Shown piece after piece: positions 47,901 to 59,900 of a stretch of 64,000 bases of DNA. The DNA comes from Owenia fusiformis (taxonomy: Eukaryota > Annelida > Polychaeta > Sabellida > Oweniidae). Every line of letters begins with the position of its first letter. The first letter of the stretch is position 1. The position numbers were made by a program, and so were the translations under genes. Under the pieces are notes generated by a model. It did not search any database, was not told where the DNA came from, and worked only from the letters and a program-made list of their open reading frames with translations. The stretch is taken from the NCBI GenBank assembly GCA_903813345.2, contig CAIIXF020000008.1, positions 21,934,822 through 21,998,821 of the forward strand, in the 5' to 3' direction.

Positions 47901-50900
47901 CACAATGGTTATCATTCATTTGGCGAGTTTACAGACTTATTCTTTTAAATATATTCACCAATTTTGACAAGAATCATCTGAATAAATTCATATCATAATC
48001 AGCCACGAGTAATCAAAATCACAAATAGGTAAAAACTTAGTTTTAAATAGATAGAATGGAATTTTCAAATTGCTTAGTTGTTACAGCACCTGTAGTTGAT
48101 CCAACACTAGAAAAAACATTTCAAAATATACTTCAGTAATTCAGTAATTGCTCACCCTCAGTTCTCTTGAAAACTGACCTCATGGTATTAGTGTTTTCTA
48201 TAATGGTTCTAATGAACAACACATTACTAAAAAACCTCAGGGCTTTCACACCTATTTTGGATCCTTACCAAATGTTTAAAGCACTTCGGTCTCATCCTAT
48301 CTCCAGTACAGTAAAAGGGTACCCTTTATAAGTGGGATCATCTTTGTCTCACTCTTTATACTATCAGTTATCCACGAATACAGAGGCCAGTTTTAAACAC
48401 AGCTGTTAATAGAGCTATAATATTTTAGAAGTGGAAACACACTATTGCATTTAGTAAACTTCTAACTTGCAAGGCATTCAGAATGGCCAAGTATGCTTTC
48501 TGATTAGTTGAATCCCACACTGTAAAATACACAGTCTTAGTCAGAGAGTTGTTAGTTTTCCTTTGAGTTCAGGGTAGTAATGGGGATGCTCATATTGGGA
48601 TCTCATTTGACCCTGTGGTTGCAACACCTGTAAATTGCAATTGATGTTCAGGTAATAACGGTGATTCTCTTATTAAATACCTTCGATATATTATTCTATA
48701 TGGACAGACACAAAATCGATCTTGTGATATTTAATAATTGGAAATTGCTGATTTTTTGAAAAACAACTGTTTTTAGAGCATAATGACCTTGCATATATAC
48801 TTACAACACATGTGTTAGTATTAGGAGTTGGGTAGAATTTTCTCTGTGAGAGTTTACATTTGGGAGCTCCAGGTAAGGCTAGGAATGATAGGTAAGTATC
48901 TTGGGTTAACACCTTTTATATCTTAGTGTAGGAAACAAACAGGTATTACACAGGTAAGCATTGAATTGCATAACACTCAGTTCTGTAATCTGTAGCTAAC
49001 AATTGATACCATACCTTGATTGAAGAATATTGATAAAAAATGTTGCAATAATTAGGGAGTATGCTCTGTACTTTAACAAAAATCATAACATGTCTAATGT
49101 CAGAAAGGAATGGTTTTTAAGTAGAAACTTTAATTAATCGTGTTCATGGTAAATTAGATTTTGCATTTCCTGTTATTCTGTTATACAGATAACAAAGAAC
49201 ACTTGTTATTGTATCTTTGATTGATAGAATAAACTGACTCTATTAAATCTTACATTATTATACAAGTTAGAGTATGTAATTAATGATGGTGGCACAAATT
49301 AAATAATTGTTTAATTACTATAATTATCTCAACAAGATTTCTGGGGAATCTGATGAATTTCTGTACATATTCGTACATCTTATTGACCTTGTATGACATG
49401 ATAATGATGAACTTTCTACCTTCATAGATTCAAATCATAATAAAAAAGAAATTTCATGATTGACCTTACTGATGACCTTGACCTACATCTGTGTATTTAA
49501 GCAAGAGCTTTGTTGATTATCAATGACTTCCAACCACTGCTATAATCTGGAAAATGAATATATGAAAATATATTTGGTAACTTGTGTTTGACCCCTATCC
49601 ATCACTAATTTTTTTTTAAGGCGACGCTATATTAAATAATAAGTACAAAAAATGACTGCCATATTTTTTGATAAAGACACATGTTTTTAAAATCTGTTTA
49701 CCTTGTATATGAATTGTGTATCTTGACTAATGAAACATGTCAAAGTTAACATCACACATAAACGCATTTTTCCAAACTATGAATTGGAGGTGCATGGATC
49801 CCCAAAGCTAGCATGAAGAGTGCGAAGTGAGGCTACTTTTTGAAAGTTTCAAGGAGTAGCCTTGCAACAGTCACACATTTGCAAGAGTCTAAAATTTCCA
49901 CAAATCATCTTACCTTACCAAGGAACAACGAAGGAGCACGAAAATGTGTACTTCTTGCATTGTTAGACTATAATAAAGCTCAAACCATTGTGAATTCTAA
50001 ATATTTCATGTCCACCATTTTGTTTCCTGGAACTATTTTTTAGTCCAGAGTTATCTTCATTCATGTTTCCATTGTTTATCATTCATAAAGCCTCTATCAT
50101 GATAATTACACTGTAATAGATAAAACATACAAGTGATAATCCATGCCACTTGGTGTAGTCACAAAACTTGCATGAGGATTAATCAGGAAGTCTAGAAGTA
50201 GTTCCGGCAAACAAAATGTGGACATGAAATATTTGGAATTTACAATGGTTTGAGGTTTATTATACTCTAACAATGCAAGAAGTGCACATTTTCATGCTCC
50301 TTCGTTGTTCCTGGGAAAGGTAAGATGATTTGTGGAAATTTTAGACTCTTACAAATGTGTGACTGTTGCAAGGCTACTCCTTGAAACTTTCAAAAATTAG
50401 CCTCACTTCGCACTCTTCATGCTAGCTTTGGGGATCCATGCACCTCCAATTCATAGTTTGGAAAAATGCGTTTATGTGTGATGCTAACTTTGACATGTTT
50501 CATTAGTCAAGATACACAATTCATATACAAGGTAAACAGATTTTAAAAACATGTGTCTTTATCAAAAAAATATGGCAGTCATTTTTTGTACTTTTTATTT
50601 AATATAGCGTCGCCTTAAAAGACATTTTATCAAGGCTCATTGGTTTTAATGTTACCAGATGTCATATTGCATAAAGAACTGAACCACCTCCTAGCAAGAC
50701 TATATTTCTGATAAAAATAATATCTTAAGATAACATAGTATCTCCAGGTGTAAAAATTACATGTACCAGGTTGTGGTATACTTAACATTTAAAGTCGAAA
50801 TCATTCTTACTTGAGGCACAAGTAGTCTCAAAATGACACCAAGTATGATATGCTACATCTGTGTATAGCAGGACTAGGGCAGGACTAGACTTCATTTTGA

Positions 50901-52524
50901 CTGTACTTGTATCATGTCCTATATATTAGGTGAGTAAAACAATCAAAGAATAATTTTATAATATATAAGTACAGTGTAGTGTTGGTCATTGCTATAATGG
51001 CACTCATTTGGTTATACTATATGTAGTGTGTAGGCATGGGGGGTTCTGACATAAAAGCCACCAAAATAACAATAAGACTAGATTTTGACCTGATACAGAT
51101 GAAAGACTTCTATTTTGAACAAAATACATATTTGGCAATACAATATTAGATTTACAAGTGCTCAAGCAGGATGTAAAAATCTAAAAATTCAATAAACCTG
51201 GCTGACATTATTACACAAATCAATATAAACTATAAAGAGTAAAACACATATGTGAATCATCAGTACTTTAATTCACCTGGGAATATAACTCTGTACACCT
51301 TTACTTACCTAGCTACTGGGCTATCATTTAGCTCGGAAAATTCTCATTAGATACTGATTTGATTATTTATAGAGGATGTTGTGTTGGTTATTTTTCCTGA
51401 TGCAGGCAAAAGGTAGCAATTAAGGTAAGGTAAAGATTATGTTTTTGTAGATGATTATAGAAATTTTGGAAAGTTTATGTTGACTTATCTCAGTTATTTA
51501 TGAGATACCTTGATGAATTTTAGATGAAGGAAGTGATCAATATGATGTCATCTATGAGCAAATGTCTGATTCACGCAGTATGGTAAATAATCATAAAACA
51601 CATAGGGAAACTTAAAAACATGTATAAAGAGCCTTATAGACAAATAGTAGTGGCATTAAATCTGAAAAGATTTATTTAGATATAAATGAAATCAGCTTTA
51701 TAAAGCTTATTGGCTAGAAATCAAACACTTATGAAAGGCTTTGTAACTGAGAAAATGATTTTGGTTATTTTTGGCAAACAACGTTGGCAAGATGTTCATA
51801 ACTTTACTACATGTATTTGTAGAATGTTGAAATGTAAGAATATTGATTTGCATACTTCGTTTTATGTATTCAGTATGTACTAGTTTTACTACTTTTTCAC
51901 CAAGACCCTATGTATCCCCTATTTTCATAGGCCTGAGAGAGATTGTCTAGTTTTTGTTGCATCTTTAGATAGAGTAAGCCACAAGTGTTTGATACAGTAC
52001 AGAAATTGTTCACTAACATGGATCTTTACTATATTTTGCATTTAACGAATTTATTACATATCAGACTTGAACTAACAGATCAAGATATATTTTCTGAACT
52101 TATCAGAAAATTGCAGTATTATACATGATTAGATCATAAACATCTAGAAGAGAAATGACAAATAAATAGTCAATAGATCACCAGGTATTAATCCAGTGAT
52201 ATATGACTGTCTGTGCCTAAAATCTCACTGAGATGCTTATTTCCTCCTAGTTCTCTCTAAACATTTGAAGAACAGACTGATTTTCTTATATTCCATACAA
52301 TTCTGACTTTCCTCGTAATCCCTGTATATTCCATTCCTTGTTTATTCCCCTCTTTTTCACCTTATTCTTCTTTTCAAAACACGGCTTTGTGACTTTTCAT
52401 CTGCAGGCAGGGATTATTGACAACCGTTGTTGTTATGAGGGAATAGAGATAAGGCAAATTATTGATCTGTTTTCCAGTTTTTATGCTCAATGTAATATAG
52501 ATCATCCACATTCAACTTCTACAG
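38916..52524 (+). CDS. Candidate secreted or membrane protein, first two exons (unrecognised)
   Basis: Exon 1 (38916-38993) has an excellent start context (gccaccATGa) and encodes 'MKICGHLTCLKLTLLIQVCF' plus 'YLITLQ', a convincing signal peptide, then CAG|GTAAGT at phase 0. The next plausible plus-strand exon is 52407-52524: acceptor 'ctgcag', 39 codons beginning 'AGIIDNRCCYEGIEIRQIID' and containing three Cys, donor ACAG|GTAAGG at phase 1. Joined, signal cleavage would fall near LQA|GIID. The intervening 13.4 kb would be intron 1. I do not recognise the family, and downstream exons lie outside the window or were not found. Exon 1 is better supported than the link to exon 2. Confidence 0.4.
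38994..43582. other. Gene-poor AT-rich DNA (possible intron)
   Basis: No supported exon. It contains a long hairpin (39447-39555), a direct-repeat pair at 43019-43095 and 43474-43545, and two loosely similar blocks near 41580-41690 and 42245-42350 ('gctctcttttaagaagtgaa'/'gctcttttaagaagtgaaat'). Confidence 0.5.
39447..39555. repeat. Long near-perfect hairpin
   Basis: Left arm '...tactatatttccacatagcc' and 'atctttaga' is mirrored by 'tctaaagatggctatgtg' and 'caaatatagtaatatgt'. The loop is about 10 bases and the stem about 45 with a few mismatches. It may be a small MITE or a hairpin-RNA source. Non-coding. Confidence 0.75.
43583..43770 (+). repeat. Dispersed 'gtgggtgcaaa' repeat, copy 2
   Basis: Runs 'cacaggatttttccccaagt' ... 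'aagtgggtgcaaatcatttt' ... 'cttgggagatcactga'. It is the same family as 25385-25585, here on the plus strand. The two copies differ by about one base in eight by eye. Confidence 0.75.
43771..46427. other. Gene-poor DNA with one possible minus-strand terminal exon
   Basis: At 45048-45137 on the minus strand an acceptor 'tatccccag' is followed by a 30-codon acidic open stretch ('DFIHDAEEETRMEERSMSSG' and ten more residues) ending in TAA. It could be a last exon of a minus-strand gene, but I found no partner exon. Everything else is AT-rich and unrecognised. Confidence 0.3.
46428..47410. mobile_element. 983-bp palindromic DNA element with 5-bp target duplication
   Basis: Ends are CACGGGGTACCATCG and its exact inverse CGATGGTACCCCGTG; ATTAT flanks both sides (46423-46427 and 47411-47415). 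The arms, about 480 bp each, pair almost base for base around a centre near 46920, with only scattered differences. Identical open frames appear on opposite strands as a result ('MIRTGFQQNSYKLMNEI'). Blocks such as 'ttaggaacgtaaccggagc' sit next to the centre. No transposase is recognised. A CAC start and a 5-bp duplication would suit a Transib-like origin, but the end does not match its usual CACWGTG. Confidence 0.85.
47416..49615. other. Gene-poor DNA
   Basis: No supported gene, RNA or named repeat; several short frames on both strands lack splice context or homology. Confidence 0.4.
49616..50618. mobile_element. Fold-back element flanked by TTAA, copy 2
   Basis: Ends 'ggcgacgctatatt' and 'aatatagcgtcgcc' lie between TTAA (49616-49619) and TTAA (50615-50618). 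Arms of about 400 bp pair through 'tgactgccat', 'catgaagagtgcgaagtgag' and 'ttgcattgttaga'. The centre differs from copy 1 at 1599-2627, but the arms share 'atttccacaaatcatcttac', 'accttaccaaggaac' and 'aaagctagcatgaag'. No transposase. Confidence 0.8.
50619..52406. other. Gene-poor DNA (possible intron)
   Basis: AT-rich; no supported exon before the candidate at 52407. Confidence 0.4.
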
Positions 52525-53274
52525 GTAAGGAGGAACTATCAGGTAAAACAAGCCAGAAGAATAGATATCAAGGTGATTTTGTGAAATAAAATGCAAAATT
52601 GTATGACAGTAGGGGAAGAAGACATCATGCTTGTTGACAATACTCTGAATTTTATAGAAATGAAAGAAAATAAGGCTGTTCATTAATTATTTATAGAAAA
52701 AATGACTTACAGTAATATACACGTGTTTTAGTTATATTTGAAGGGCAGAATTCCATATCATTTAGTAAAGTAGGCAATTCAGTAGGTGAGTTAATTATTT
52801 ACTAATCGTCAAGTATTAGAATTGATGCAATAAGAAGAGCTTATTCGTGATACAGGTATGTTATATACATTACATGCATATAATTTGATGAACCAATACA
52901 TACTTCTTATATATTACACATTTGCACAGTTTTAAATGTTCAGAGTTCAGAGACATACAGTATTTTAGAAGTGGAGTATTGCGGAATAAGTAAGTACCAA
53001 TATAGTCTTAAGATTTAGATTTTTGAGGGAATATGAGAGAATCAAATAGTTCATAAATGGTTTTGAGAAGTGTTATGGAACTACTACAAGAATTCAAATA
53101 TGGTACGTTGATATAGCAGTTGCTAGTCTTTGTTCATTCATGGTAGTTTAGAACATTTGTCGTAACTGTTTTTGGGAAGACAGCATATTGGTCATGGTTT
53201 GATTTGAGGGTTGTCAGCTGTACTCATCTTGTATTTCTTCTTCAGGAGATGACTGCATCAAACTTCATAAACAT

Positions 53275-53435
53275 AAATGCAGTAAAACCTGTCTTAGTAG
53301 AACCCCTTTGGTGTTCCATTTGGTAGGTGATTCATTTAACATTAAGTCAGTTGGTCTTGGGCCTCTGAAAAGTGTTCCATTACCGACGTGTTCTACTTTT
53401 AGAGGTGTTCCACTTTGCAGATTTGACTGTGGCGG
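53275..53435. repeat. Short inverted-end element related to 23535-23710
   Basis: Contains 'gcagtaaaacctg', 'gtcagttggtcttgggcctc' and 'agaggtgttccactttgcag' in the same order as the 23.5-kb copy. Diverged, non-coding. Confidence 0.55.
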
Positions 53436-53956
53436 AGACTTTGTCAAATAATGAAGAAATATTATTAAATAAGCCACTTACTGGCAATATTGACGAGGGG
53501 GGGGGGGGGCATTAACCATCATGGATTAAGTCAACTTGAGTGTCATCCTAGTTGAAGCAAAGGGTGTTATTCCAATCATACACAACTTAAAATGACAGTT
53601 TCAAAGGTTTCACTCTTATCAATATGTTACATACCATAGATATCATTTTAGCTAGAGATTATTAATGAAACCATATACATGTAGTTTTATAAATAGAGCT
53701 CTTCAGACCAGACGTATCTAATATTATAGGATCATCATAATATAGTACTTTGTATGAAACTTGGTAATTTTCTATTAGCATATTCATTAATTTGAATTCT
53801 TGAGTCTTGCTTTATTGAATGACATTGTTGGTTTATTATTAGTTCCCTTGTTTATCGTATAGTTGTTAGGTGAATGGAAGGTTTTGGGAAAATGGTAAAA
53901 GCGGTGTTCTCGCCCACTTGCTTTAATGCTGGGGAGATCGCTGAAAAGGTATAATA

Positions 53957-54947
53957 CAGGGTGACCGGAAAAAAGGAGACCATTGAAGTAATCAATTTCT
54001 CCTAAACTAGACAAGTGCCATCAATGAAATTTTGCATACACTGGAACAGTTATATGGAAATTTGTTACTGAAGGTTTCAATACAAGCATTCAACTGGTTC
54101 AGGAGCTATGATCATTTACATAACATGCTCCAAATAGGCACAATTGAGACAAACGCAGAGTTGGATTCATATGGCAAACTACCCTTACATGTTCTGCCCT
54201 CTATGGCATTATTATGGCATTACATATAGCAGTGATTGCCTTCTTTAGGTCAACAATAGTCTGAGGATTGTTTTGGTATAGATTGTCTTTCAAATATCCA
54301 TACAAAAAGAAATCAGCAGGATTCAAGTCTAGGCTGTAATGGCAATGAAGGGTTATCTGACATGTGGTTCATCATCCTGTTGCCAAAGTGCTGATTTACC
54401 CAATCTTAAGAGTCACTTTAGGTATTGGGCATAGTGCCATGTTACTAAAACCACTATATGGCACAATTAAATCCCATATGGAAACCAAGGGCTGCCCAAA
54501 ACCTCCTTAGGATGATACTGTAACTGAGTGGGACCACTGAGTCAGAAGCCATAGGTCAGATAAGCTTCGTCTCCATACACCTCAAATTTGAATCCACCTG
54601 ATTTCTTTTTGTGGGGCAATTTGAAAGACAATGTGTACCAAAACAATCCTGAGACAATTGCTGACCTAAAGGTGGCAATAAATGCTAAATGTAATGCCAT
54701 AACAAGGTCGGAATATGTAAGGGTATTTGCCAAATGTATCCAGCTCTGCGTTGGTCTCAATTGCGCCTATTTGGAGCATGTTATGTAAATGATCATAGCT
54801 CCTGAACCAGTTGACTGCTTGTATTGACACTTTCAGGAACAAATTTCCATAGAACTGTCCTGATGTATGCAAAATTTCATTGATGTCACTAGTCTATTTT
54901 AGGAGATATTGCCTATTTCAATGGTCTCCTTTTTTCCGGTCACCCTG
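53957..54947. mobile_element. Decayed mariner-like element rearranged into a fold-back
   Basis: Terminal inverted repeats are CAGGGTGACCGGAAAAAAGG and its inverse, each flanked by TA (53955-53956, 54948-54949), as in Tc1/mariner. On the plus strand 54588-54788 reads 'NPPDFFLWGNLKDNVY' and continues to 'CAYLEHVM', the C-terminal part of a mariner transposase (the usual P-L-D-F-F-L-W-G block). The left third (about 53960-54330) is an inverted copy of the right third (about 54585-54950), so the transposase 3' end is present twice, head to head. The N-terminal half and most of the DDD/E core are missing or unreadable. Confidence 0.75.
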
Positions 54948-54949
54948 TA

Positions 54950-55831
54950 TTTGGTGATATCTATCCTTGTGTTTTCCAGTGCTCTCCATGAGGTAATATC
55001 GAGTTATAATATCTGTACTCTGATTCAGGTTGTGCCACTCAATTAATTTTACCAGTTTTTTCAGAACCAGTCTCAAATTTTGATAAATATTTTCTACCAC
55101 ACATTTGCAAAAAAATGTGGATAGCATTTAGTAAGCATTTAAAGTAAACAGTCATTCATCAAAGTATAAATATTTATTTAGTGTTATGGAGATATTTAAA
55201 GCATAATTAAATAAAAGGAAACATATTTTTTTAATATTCTAAGCAAAACAAGATTGCTATTTGTACAATGTGAATTATAGGCAGAAATAACATTGCAAAA
55301 CTAAAATAATTGAGAGAAATTGTTGTAGTATTTGCATCACAGTCAATATGGTACAACGAAAATGGGACTTCTGCGCATGTTAAAATTTTTCGTCAAAACT
55401 CAACTTTTGTTCAAGTTGATACGATTGTCTTTCAAACTAGAGACTTACCTCATTCGAAAGATCATAAAAGACTTTATCTATACTGAAAATCTTAGATCCA
55501 AACATAGAAGAATACGCCGTCAGTCCGCATTTGATTTTTTGAAGTGAGTTTCGTAGATCGTCAGATTTCTCCGACTGATATCGGGTTATCTCAAACTGGT
55601 TCGTTTATAAATACGAATTTGTTTACCGTTGTAAGGCGCATGCGCAAAATTGGTTTTTAAACCTTATTGGTTGATGGTTTTTCTCCTGCGCATGCGTGAA
55701 GTCTGATGAACACTTATGACGAAGACTGGAGCAAACATTACTAGCTCTTGAACGAAATTCCAAGATTCAGGTCATTTCGCCGTGTTTGCTAAGCGTGTAT
55801 ACGTGAATGACAAGCTGTTTTGAGTAGATCG
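54950..55831. other. DNA left of the LTR retrotransposon
   Basis: No supported gene. A more GC-balanced patch at 55540-55830 contains inverted 'gcgcatgcgc' words (55637 and 55687). The last four bases, ATCG (55828-55831), are the target duplication of the retrotransposon. Confidence 0.4.
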
Positions 55832-56706
55832 TGTTACGTTCGAAAATAACAGAAGGTAAAAACAGCAATTAAAATATAACAATGTACAGTAATATATTTT
55901 TGAAAACTAAATGCGATGACAATAATATATAAAAGTCAATACTTATGATACGTAGATGTAGAGAAATGATACGCCTGTCTCTTGATGTCGATAAATATCC
56001 TTGAGAATGTTCCAGATCACGAAGCGTTTCAATAATCGTTAATAATGCTCCAATGTTTGTAATAATCCAATAATGTTTGTTGTAATCCTATAATGTTCGT
56101 ATCCAATAATGTTTGATGATAATCCACAAATGTTTGATGATAATCCACAAATGTTTATGATAATCCACGAATGTATATGATAATCCACGAATGTATATGA
56201 TAATCCGTATATATTGTGTGTTGTAATATTTGTCCATATAAAGTCCTCAGGTTGTGTGTTTTAGTGTTATAAATGTTCCCACAGTAGGTGTCTGTAATAT
56301 TCCGCTAAGAAGATGTCCTTTGATCAACTTTGAAATTCTGCTTTATTTAGTTCCTTTGAGATGTCCAGTTATGATTACTTAATTATCTGCTACTGAGTCC
56401 ACTTTGCAGTTTTATTTATAGTGTGAAAGAATCATCTAGAAAGAATCTTCTGGAACTGAGACTACTTGTTGAGTTTTGATTGGACATCTCCAGTCACATG
56501 ATTAAGTCTTAATGAATGGTTATATTTTCTAGAACTCTCTGGATGGTCAAGAGTTAACGAGTCATTCAGTTCAGTTCTGTTTACAAGATACAGTGTATAA
56601 TGTCATTGTGACCTTGACCCAAGATCTCTAATAAAGATCAGTTACAGTATATACATATAGATAAACTAAACTTAATGTGAATATAATAGAACATAATACT
56701 GTAACA
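55832..56706 (-). repeat. 3' LTR of the Gmr1-like element
   Basis: 875 bp, with perfect 6-bp inverted ends. On the minus strand 'cactataaataaaactg' (about 56424-56408) is a TATA-box candidate, and AATAAA (about 56348) a polyadenylation candidate 70 bases on. A run of six or seven units of 'ataatccacgaatgtttatg' type lies at about 56040-56210. Confidence 0.95.
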
Positions 56707-56717
56707 CCTCCCTCCTT
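56707..56717 (-). promoter_or_regulatory. Polypurine tract
   Basis: AAGGAGGGAGG on the minus strand, directly next to the 3' LTR. This is the standard place for plus-strand DNA priming during reverse transcription. Confidence 0.85.
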
Positions 56718-56995
56718 AAAAGAAAAGTTTGAATATAATGAAAAACTTTTACAATAATATCTGGTGTGGCGATGTTTACAATTTTTCAAAGATGAGGTTG
56801 AGACTTACATAACATTTGTTTACAATAGTCAAATGCAATACTATTTATATAGTTACAGACTGAGTAAAACCCAAAAGCATATTATAATAATATTATCAAA
56901 TCACACTCGAAGTACAATCTTTTTATTATATTATATTAGCACAAAGCCTTAAGCATATGCAGTATAAGTCAAATAGCCTCTTAGAAATAGAGGTA

Positions 56996-59900
56996 TTACA
57001 CTCTTGAAAGAGTATCAGCAATTAAATTATCCTTGCCTTTTATGTGTCTTATGTCAAGATTGTACTCTGACAATAACAGACTCCACCTCAACAATCTACG
57101 ATTCTTGTTCTTCATTCTATGAAGGAATGTCAGCGGATTATGGTCAGTAAATACAGTAACTGCATGAACTGGTGAACTAACATATACTTCAAAATGCTGT
57201 AATGACAGAAGTAATGCTAGACATTCCTTTTCTATGGTGGAGTAGTTTTTCTGATGTTTATCAAATTTCTTTGAATAATAACACACTGGATGATCAATAC
57301 CATCCCTTTCTTGTAATAGGACAGCTCCCATTCCTACATCAGAAGCATCTACTTGGATCTTGAATGGCTTGCTAAAATCAGGTGCAACAAGCACTGGTTC
57401 TTCACTTAGTATGGCCTTGATTTTATCAAAGGCTGTATGACATTGCTCAGACCACACATATTTGATGTTTTTCCCAAGTAAATTGGTCAATGGAAGAGCA
57501 ATTGAAGAGAAATTTGGACAAAACTTCCTATAAAAGCCAGCCATTCCAAGACTTCTCATTAATTCTTTCTTATTAGTAGGAGCTGGGAGTTGTGTTATTG
57601 ACTCCACTTTGGCACTCACTGGTTTAACCTGCCCCTGACCTACCACATGGCCCAGATATTCAACTGTGGCTTTACAAAATTCACTCTTAGCCAAATTGAT
57701 GGTTAAATTGGCCAGAGAGATTCTTTCAAACAACTTACGCAGCAAACACATGTGTTCATCAAAAGTGTCAGAATAGACAATTACATCATCGATGTAGACA
57801 CCAGTGTTTTCAAGGTCTGCTAATAAGCCATTCATCATTCTTTGAAATGTGGCAGGTGCATTTTTCATACCAAATGGCATAACTTTAAATTGGTACAAAC
57901 CATCAGGAGTAACAAAGGCAGATACCTGTTTTGCTCTTTCAGTTAATGGAACCCCTAGGAATCCTTTGAGGAGATCAAATTTACTGACATATTTAGAAGT
58001 TCCAATTTTGTCAATACAGTCGTCAATTCGTGGTATTGGATACGAATCGGTCTTTGTTACTCGATTCACCTTGATATAATTAACCACTAGCCTACGTCCA
58101 CCGTTTGATTTTGGAACAATGAAAGCAGGTGAACTCCATGGGCTATTACTCTTTTCAATTATGTCATTTTCTAACATATAATTGACCTCAGCTCTCAAAT
58201 CTTCAGATTTTGATGGATTAACTCTATAAGCATGTTGCTTAATAGGGGTTACATCTTGGACTTCAACATCATGATAAGCTATAGATGTCTTAGTCGGTAC
58301 ATCAGAGAAGATATCAGTGAACTCATGAATTAATTTTGTGACTTGCTGTTTTTGATCATTTGTCACATGGTGCAATTTATGATCTAGATTTGATAATACT
58401 TCAGAGTTCTTTAACCTAGACAAACCTTTGATATCTTCATAGTCTAAATCAGTATAAGTGATATCATCTGAATCTTGTAGATCAGTTTCTTTTACAAGGG
58501 CAGGTGCCAAAGTGACTACAGGTTTAACTGAGCCAGGCTCTTTGTCTGGCTCAAAGTACCTTTTCATCATATTGATATGACACAGTTGTGTTTCTTTGCG
58601 CCTATCTGGAGTTTTGACAATATAATTGAGGTCATTGACCTTGGAATCCACTACATAAGGACCATAGAATTTTGCCTGTAATGGATTTGTCTGAAGTGGC
58701 AGCAATATAAGAACTTTGTCACCTGGCTGGAAAGATCTTTCTTTGACTTTTCTGTCATACCAAGTTTTCATTTTATCTTGGCTATTTAGCAAATTTTCTT
58801 TGGCTATTTCACAAGCCTTTGATAGGCGCTCTTTAAACCCGGTGACATAGTGCAGCAGATTAAACTTTTCAGTTTCTGACAGCCACTTTTCTTTGAGCAA
58901 TTTAAGTGGACCACGCACAGAATGACCAAATACCAGCTCAAATGGACTGAACCCTAATGATTCTTGCTTAGCCTCCCTGGTAGCAAACAGAAGCAAGGGT
59001 ATGCCCTCATCCCAGTCTTTCTCATATTCAAAACAGAAAGCTCTGATCATGGTCTTAAGCGTCTGATGGTAACGCTCTAGAGCTCCTTGAGACTCTGGGT
59101 GATAGGCACTTGACTTACACTGTTTGATACCCAAGGTATCCATGACTTGTTGGAATAAGCCTGACATGAAATTTGAGCCCTGATCAGACTGGAGATCTTT
59201 TGGTAGTCCAACTAAGGTGAAAAATTTGATGAGTGATTTCACTATGTTTTTGGCTTTGATATTTCTAAGTGGAATCGCTTCTGGAAACCGTGTGGCCATA
59301 CAAAGAATAGTGAGTAAATATTGATTACCAGATTTTGTTTTTGGTAATGGACCAACACAGTCAATAAGAACCTTACTAAATGGTTCACCGAATGCAGGTA
59401 TAGGGTGTAAAGGAGCAGTTGGAATTTTCTGGTTAGGTTTCCCTACCATTTGACATGTATGACAAGACCTACAATACTCTTGGACATCTTGTTTTAATTT
59501 GGGCCAATAGAAATGATTGAGTATTTTATGGTATGTTTTCGTTACTCCTAAATGACCTGCCATGGGAGAATCATGAGCTAGACTCAAGATTTCCTTATGA
59601 TACGATTTGGGGACAACAATTTGATGTACAATTGCCCAATCGTCTTCAGGGGAAGCTTCAGGAGGTCTCCACTTTCGCATTAATATGCCATCCTTTTTGT
59701 AGAAACAAACAGGGACCTTATCAGCTTCATCAATAGTAAGGCATCTTTTTTGAAGATCAATGAGTGATGGATCATGCTCTTGTTCATAAATTAACATGTG
59801 TTTAGAATGAGGACCATTTTTCAAAGAATCACTATCAGAAATAGAGGATGAAACCTCAGAACTAGAAGAGGATAAAACCTCAGAACAAGGAGGGGATGAA

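Noticed and set aside
52407-52524. Insulin-like A chain suggested by 'GIIDNRCC'
   Set aside because: The CC is not followed by Cys at +4 and the spacing to the next Cys does not fit the insulin pattern.
55332-55547. 71-codon basic plus-strand frame left of the retrotransposon
   Set aside because: No homology, no splice context and no neighbouring exon; likely chance.
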